A stretch of 6,808 nt of DNA from Dehalococcoidales bacterium (lineage in GTDB: Bacteria; Chloroflexota; Dehalococcoidia; Dehalococcoidales; UBA5627). Below, piece after piece: positions 4,908-6,808 of the stretch (its first letter is position 1; each line of letters opens with the position of its first letter). The stretch covers positions 1 through 6,808 of the forward strand of contig JAAYNN010000168.1 of NCBI GenBank assembly GCA_012520835.1, read 5' to 3'. Made by a program: the position numbers and the translations under genes. The notes below the pieces were generated by a model. The model worked only from the letters and a program-made list of their open reading frames with translations. It had not been told where the DNA came from and did not search any database.

Positions 4908-5732
4908 CTAGGTAACGGATTGCAATAACCAGGTGACGCCGATGATATCGTGTTTCAGTTGGTCGCATTCCGCCTGCTGGTTTTGAATGTATTTATCGAA
5001 CAAGTCCGATTTATCGGGATGCAGTAGTTTCAGCTCGTTGGCTCTCCTGATAATATGTTCCTGATTGCAGCTGTTTATTTTAGCCATTTCTTCGCTATCG
5101 GACGTTATCTCATCGATAAGCATTACCCCCGATTTTACGAAAAACAGCATCCAATCCTTCCGTGAGTGATAGGTTGAATCGGAGCCTTCGGCAACATAGC
5201 CGTCATCGATAATGATAAAACCGGACGGTTTAAGAGTATTCTTCAGCTTTTCGATGGTTGCATCCGGTTTCCCCAGTACATCGCCCACAGCCCCTAAAAT
5301 TACGACATCATAATCTTTTTCACTGGATACGGCATGATTAATATCGTCGATAACAAATTCACACAATTCGGAGACACCATGTTCGGCGGCTTTTACCAGG
5401 GCGTAATCGATAAATTCGGGGAAAATATCGATGCCTTTAACCCTGCACCTGAATTTTTCCGCCAGCATAACACTGACCGCTCCTTTGCCGCAGCCCAGGT
5501 CCAGTATTCTGGAATCACTGGATAGAGCGGCATGCTCGGAGAGGAGTTCAATAATATGACGGGGATTAGACCCCAGTTCCCATAAATCCTGCAGCAGATA
5601 GGGCAGATAGGGGATTGCTTCCGGCAACTCCGCTGTTAAAGACGCAGCCAGTTTTTGCTCTGCTTCGGGCGAAAGCAATGTGCGGTCTATCCTGCTGTCA
5701 TTATATTCCGGTGTACGATTTTCATCTGCCAT
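4908..5732 (-). CDS. Class I SAM-dependent methyltransferase, substrate unknown
   Basis: A 274-residue protein with a Rossmann-type methyltransferase domain. Motif I is ILDLGCGKGAVS (76-87), the acidic end of strand 2 is GIDIFPEF (100-107) with Asp102 positioned to bind the SAM ribose, IDDI (128-131) is motif III-like, DVVILGAVGDVLG (142-154) is motif IV, and LKPSGFIIIDDGYV (167-180) the post-motif segment. The N-terminal 70 residues (with DLWELGSNP) and the C-terminal 90 helical, charged residues probably shape the substrate pocket. No motif identifies the substrate. The ATG is preceded by AGGATGGTGA about 6 bases away. It lies 61 bases after the cysteine-cluster gene on the same strand and may be read with it. 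Confidence 0.85.
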   Translation of the reverse strand: MADENRTPEYNDSRIDRTLLSPEAEQKLAASLTAELPEAIPYLPYLLQDLWELGSNPRHIIELLSEHAALSSDSRILDLGCGKGAVSVMLAEKFRCRVKGIDIFPEFIDYALVKAAEHGVSELCEFVIDDINHAVSSEKDYDVVILGAVGDVLGKPDATIEKLKNTLKPSGFIIIDDGYVAEGSDSTYHSRKDWMLFFVKSGVMLIDEITSDSEEMAKINSCNQEHIIRRANELKLLHPDKSDLFDKYIQNQQAECDQLKHDIIGVTWLLQSVT

Positions 5733-5793
5733 TCAATGTCACCATCCTTTTTATATAATGGTCAATATTAACATTATATCTGTTTTCATTATT

Positions 5794-6183
5794 TTATCGT
5801 TTCCCGTAGCCCAGTTTTTGCGCTTTATCCGTCCAGCCGCAATCTGTTTTAAAAGGGACGCCTTTTTTACCGGCGCCGTATGCCCATTCACAGCGGAATT
5901 CGCGGCATACCTTCGGTTTGGTTTCATGGATGGAGCAGATATATTTATTATTCTCAATCTCCTGTGCAAACGGGCAGTGGGTTATTATTTCTCCGTCCCG
6001 CGGGTTTCTCCAGAGGTCGCCGTATCCATGCGGCGGAGGAACCGTAGCGTATCGAAGAATATCCTGGCGTCCCTGTTCCACCCATCTTTTATAATCCGAG
6101 GGCTTGGTAATCATCACAGTCGGCGCACTGCAGCACCTGCCGCACATGGAACATTTCGGTCTCTTTTTGCGTTTATCGGACAT
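5794..6183 (-). CDS. YkgJ-like cysteine-cluster protein (UPF0153 type)
   Basis: A 129-residue protein with the metal-binding pattern of the YkgJ/UPF0153 family, described as zinc- or iron-chelating: CSMCGRCC (Cys11, 14, 17, 18), then THCPF (Cys70), YICSIHETKPKVCREFRC (Cys83, 93, 98) and Cys115. The spacing CxxCxxCC...CPF...C.I...KP..CR.F.C is the family hallmark. Its biochemical role is not established. The ATG lies 5 bases after the stop of the UPF0210 gene, and a GAGGA Shine-Dalgarno sits inside the end of that gene, 8 bases upstream, so the two are very probably co-transcribed. No signal peptide or membrane segment is seen. Confidence 0.85.
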   Translation of the reverse strand: MSDKRKKRPKCSMCGRCCSAPTVMITKPSDYKRWVEQGRQDILRYATVPPPHGYGDLWRNPRDGEIITHCPFAQEIENNKYICSIHETKPKVCREFRCEWAYGAGKKGVPFKTDCGWTDKAQKLGYGKR

Positions 6184-6188
6184 ATAAT

Positions 6189-6808
6189 CTAGTTCCTCAG
6201 GCTGTGGATGGGGGCGGGGATGCGTCCACCTCTGGATATAAATGCCTTGCTGGAGAACTTATTGACCGCCATAACCGGGCCGCCGCCCAAAAGCCCGCCG
6301 AATTCCACCGTTTCTCCCACTTTTTTACCGGGAGCGGGTATAATTCTTACCGCAGTCGTCTTCGAATTTATCATGCCTATAGCAGCCTCATCGGCGATGA
6401 TGGCTGATATCGTGTAATCAGGCGTATCTCCGGGGACGATAATCATATCCAGCCCGACGGAACAGACGCAGGTCATCGCCTCCAGTTTTTCCAGGCTGAG
6501 CGCTCCGGCTTTCACGGCTTCCACCATGCCGGCATCTTCGCTGACAGGTATAAATGCCCCCGAAAGTCCTCCCACCTGCGAACTGGCCATGGTGCCGCCT
6601 TTTTTAACAGCATCGTTTAGAAGCGCCAGCGCCGCAGTAGTTCCCGGTGCCCCGCATCTCTCCAGACCCATGTCTTCTAGGATATTGGCGATGCTGTCAC
6701 CGATGGCCGGAGTCGGCGCTAACGAGAGGTCAACAATTCCGAAGGCAACTCCCAGCCGTTTCGATGCCTCTGTGGCAACCAGTTGCCCGACGCGCGTTAT
6801 TTTAAAAG
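6189..6808 (-). CDS. UPF0210/DUF711 (PFL-like) family protein, C-terminal 205 residues
   Basis: The frame runs open to the window edge, so the 5' end lies beyond 6808; full-length relatives are about 450 residues. The visible part is typical of DUF711: TEASKRLGVAFGIVDLSLAPTP written across two stretches, GDSIANILEDMGLE, GGTMASSQVGGLSGAFIP, MTCVCSVGLDMI, IIADEAAIGMIN, EFGGLLGGGPVM, and the terminal RGGRIPAPIHSLRN, so the C-terminus is intact. The family is often annotated as PFL-like from its fold, but I see no glycyl-radical motif and its function is unknown. The internal Met at 6671 is not the start because conserved family sequence continues upstream of it. Its stop lies 5 bases before the YkgJ-like gene. 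Confidence 0.92.
   Translation of the reverse strand, partial: FKITRVGQLVATEASKRLGVAFGIVDLSLAPTPAIGDSIANILEDMGLERCGAPGTTAALALLNDAVKKGGTMASSQVGGLSGAFIPVSEDAGMVEAVKAGALSLEKLEAMTCVCSVGLDMIIVPGDTPDYTISAIIADEAAIGMINSKTTAVRIIPAPGKKVGETVEFGGLLGGGPVMAVNKFSSKAFISRGGRIPAPIHSLRN

Noticed and set aside
5773..5778. TATAAT on the minus strand between the cysteine-cluster gene and the methyltransferase gene, as a possible separate promoter
   Set aside because: The hexamer is perfect, but nothing resembling TTGACA lies 16-18 bases upstream and there is no extended -10. Not enough to call a promoter.

Overview
The window looks like a piece of a bacterial chromosome of mixed base composition, most plausibly from the Chloroflexota, class Dehalococcoidia or a relative. 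This placement is an inference from recall of the cobT-cobS-cobC-cobU order in Dehalococcoides-type genomes, the protein flavours, TTG starts and a CIRCE-controlled hsp20. No rRNA or marker gene is present to confirm it.

Positions 1-3478 (+) hold a compact cobamide operon: the 3' end of cobQ, then cobT, cobS, cobC, a PP-loop ATPase (Dph6/COG2102-like) remnant, and cobU. Genes overlap or nearly abut, with ATGA at cobQ/cobT, 0 nt at cobT/cobS, an 11-nt overlap at cobC/remnant and 1 nt before cobU. CobU activates cobinamide, CobT makes alpha-ribazole phosphate, CobC is the expected phosphatase and CobS joins the halves; this is the nucleotide-loop assembly branch. No promoter or cobalamin riboswitch is visible because the operon begins upstream of the window.

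The most striking feature is that two genes of this operon appear to have lost their middles in frame. CobQ jumps from the end of its synthetase domain to its extreme C-terminus, losing the glutaminase domain. The Dph6-like protein jumps from the first residues of its SGGxDS PP-loop to its C-terminal CGExGEYHT region. All other complete genes have normal length.

Positions 3554-4200 (-) carry a type II toxin-antitoxin pair: AbrB/SpoVT-fold antitoxin then RelE/ParE-like toxin, overlapping by one base, with their own sigma70-like promoter. Positions 4194-4831 (-) carry an hsp20 unit with every control element visible: consensus promoter, CIRCE operator (HrcA site), strong ribosome binding site and an intrinsic terminator.

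Positions 4908-6808 (-) carry three co-directional genes: a UPF0210/DUF711 protein (5' part outside the window), a small YkgJ-like cysteine-cluster protein and a class I SAM-dependent methyltransferase. Their joint function is unknown. There is no tRNA, rRNA, CRISPR array or insertion sequence in the window. The only gene-free stretches are 3479-3553, 4126-4269, 4738-4907 and 5733-5793, all under 200 bases.
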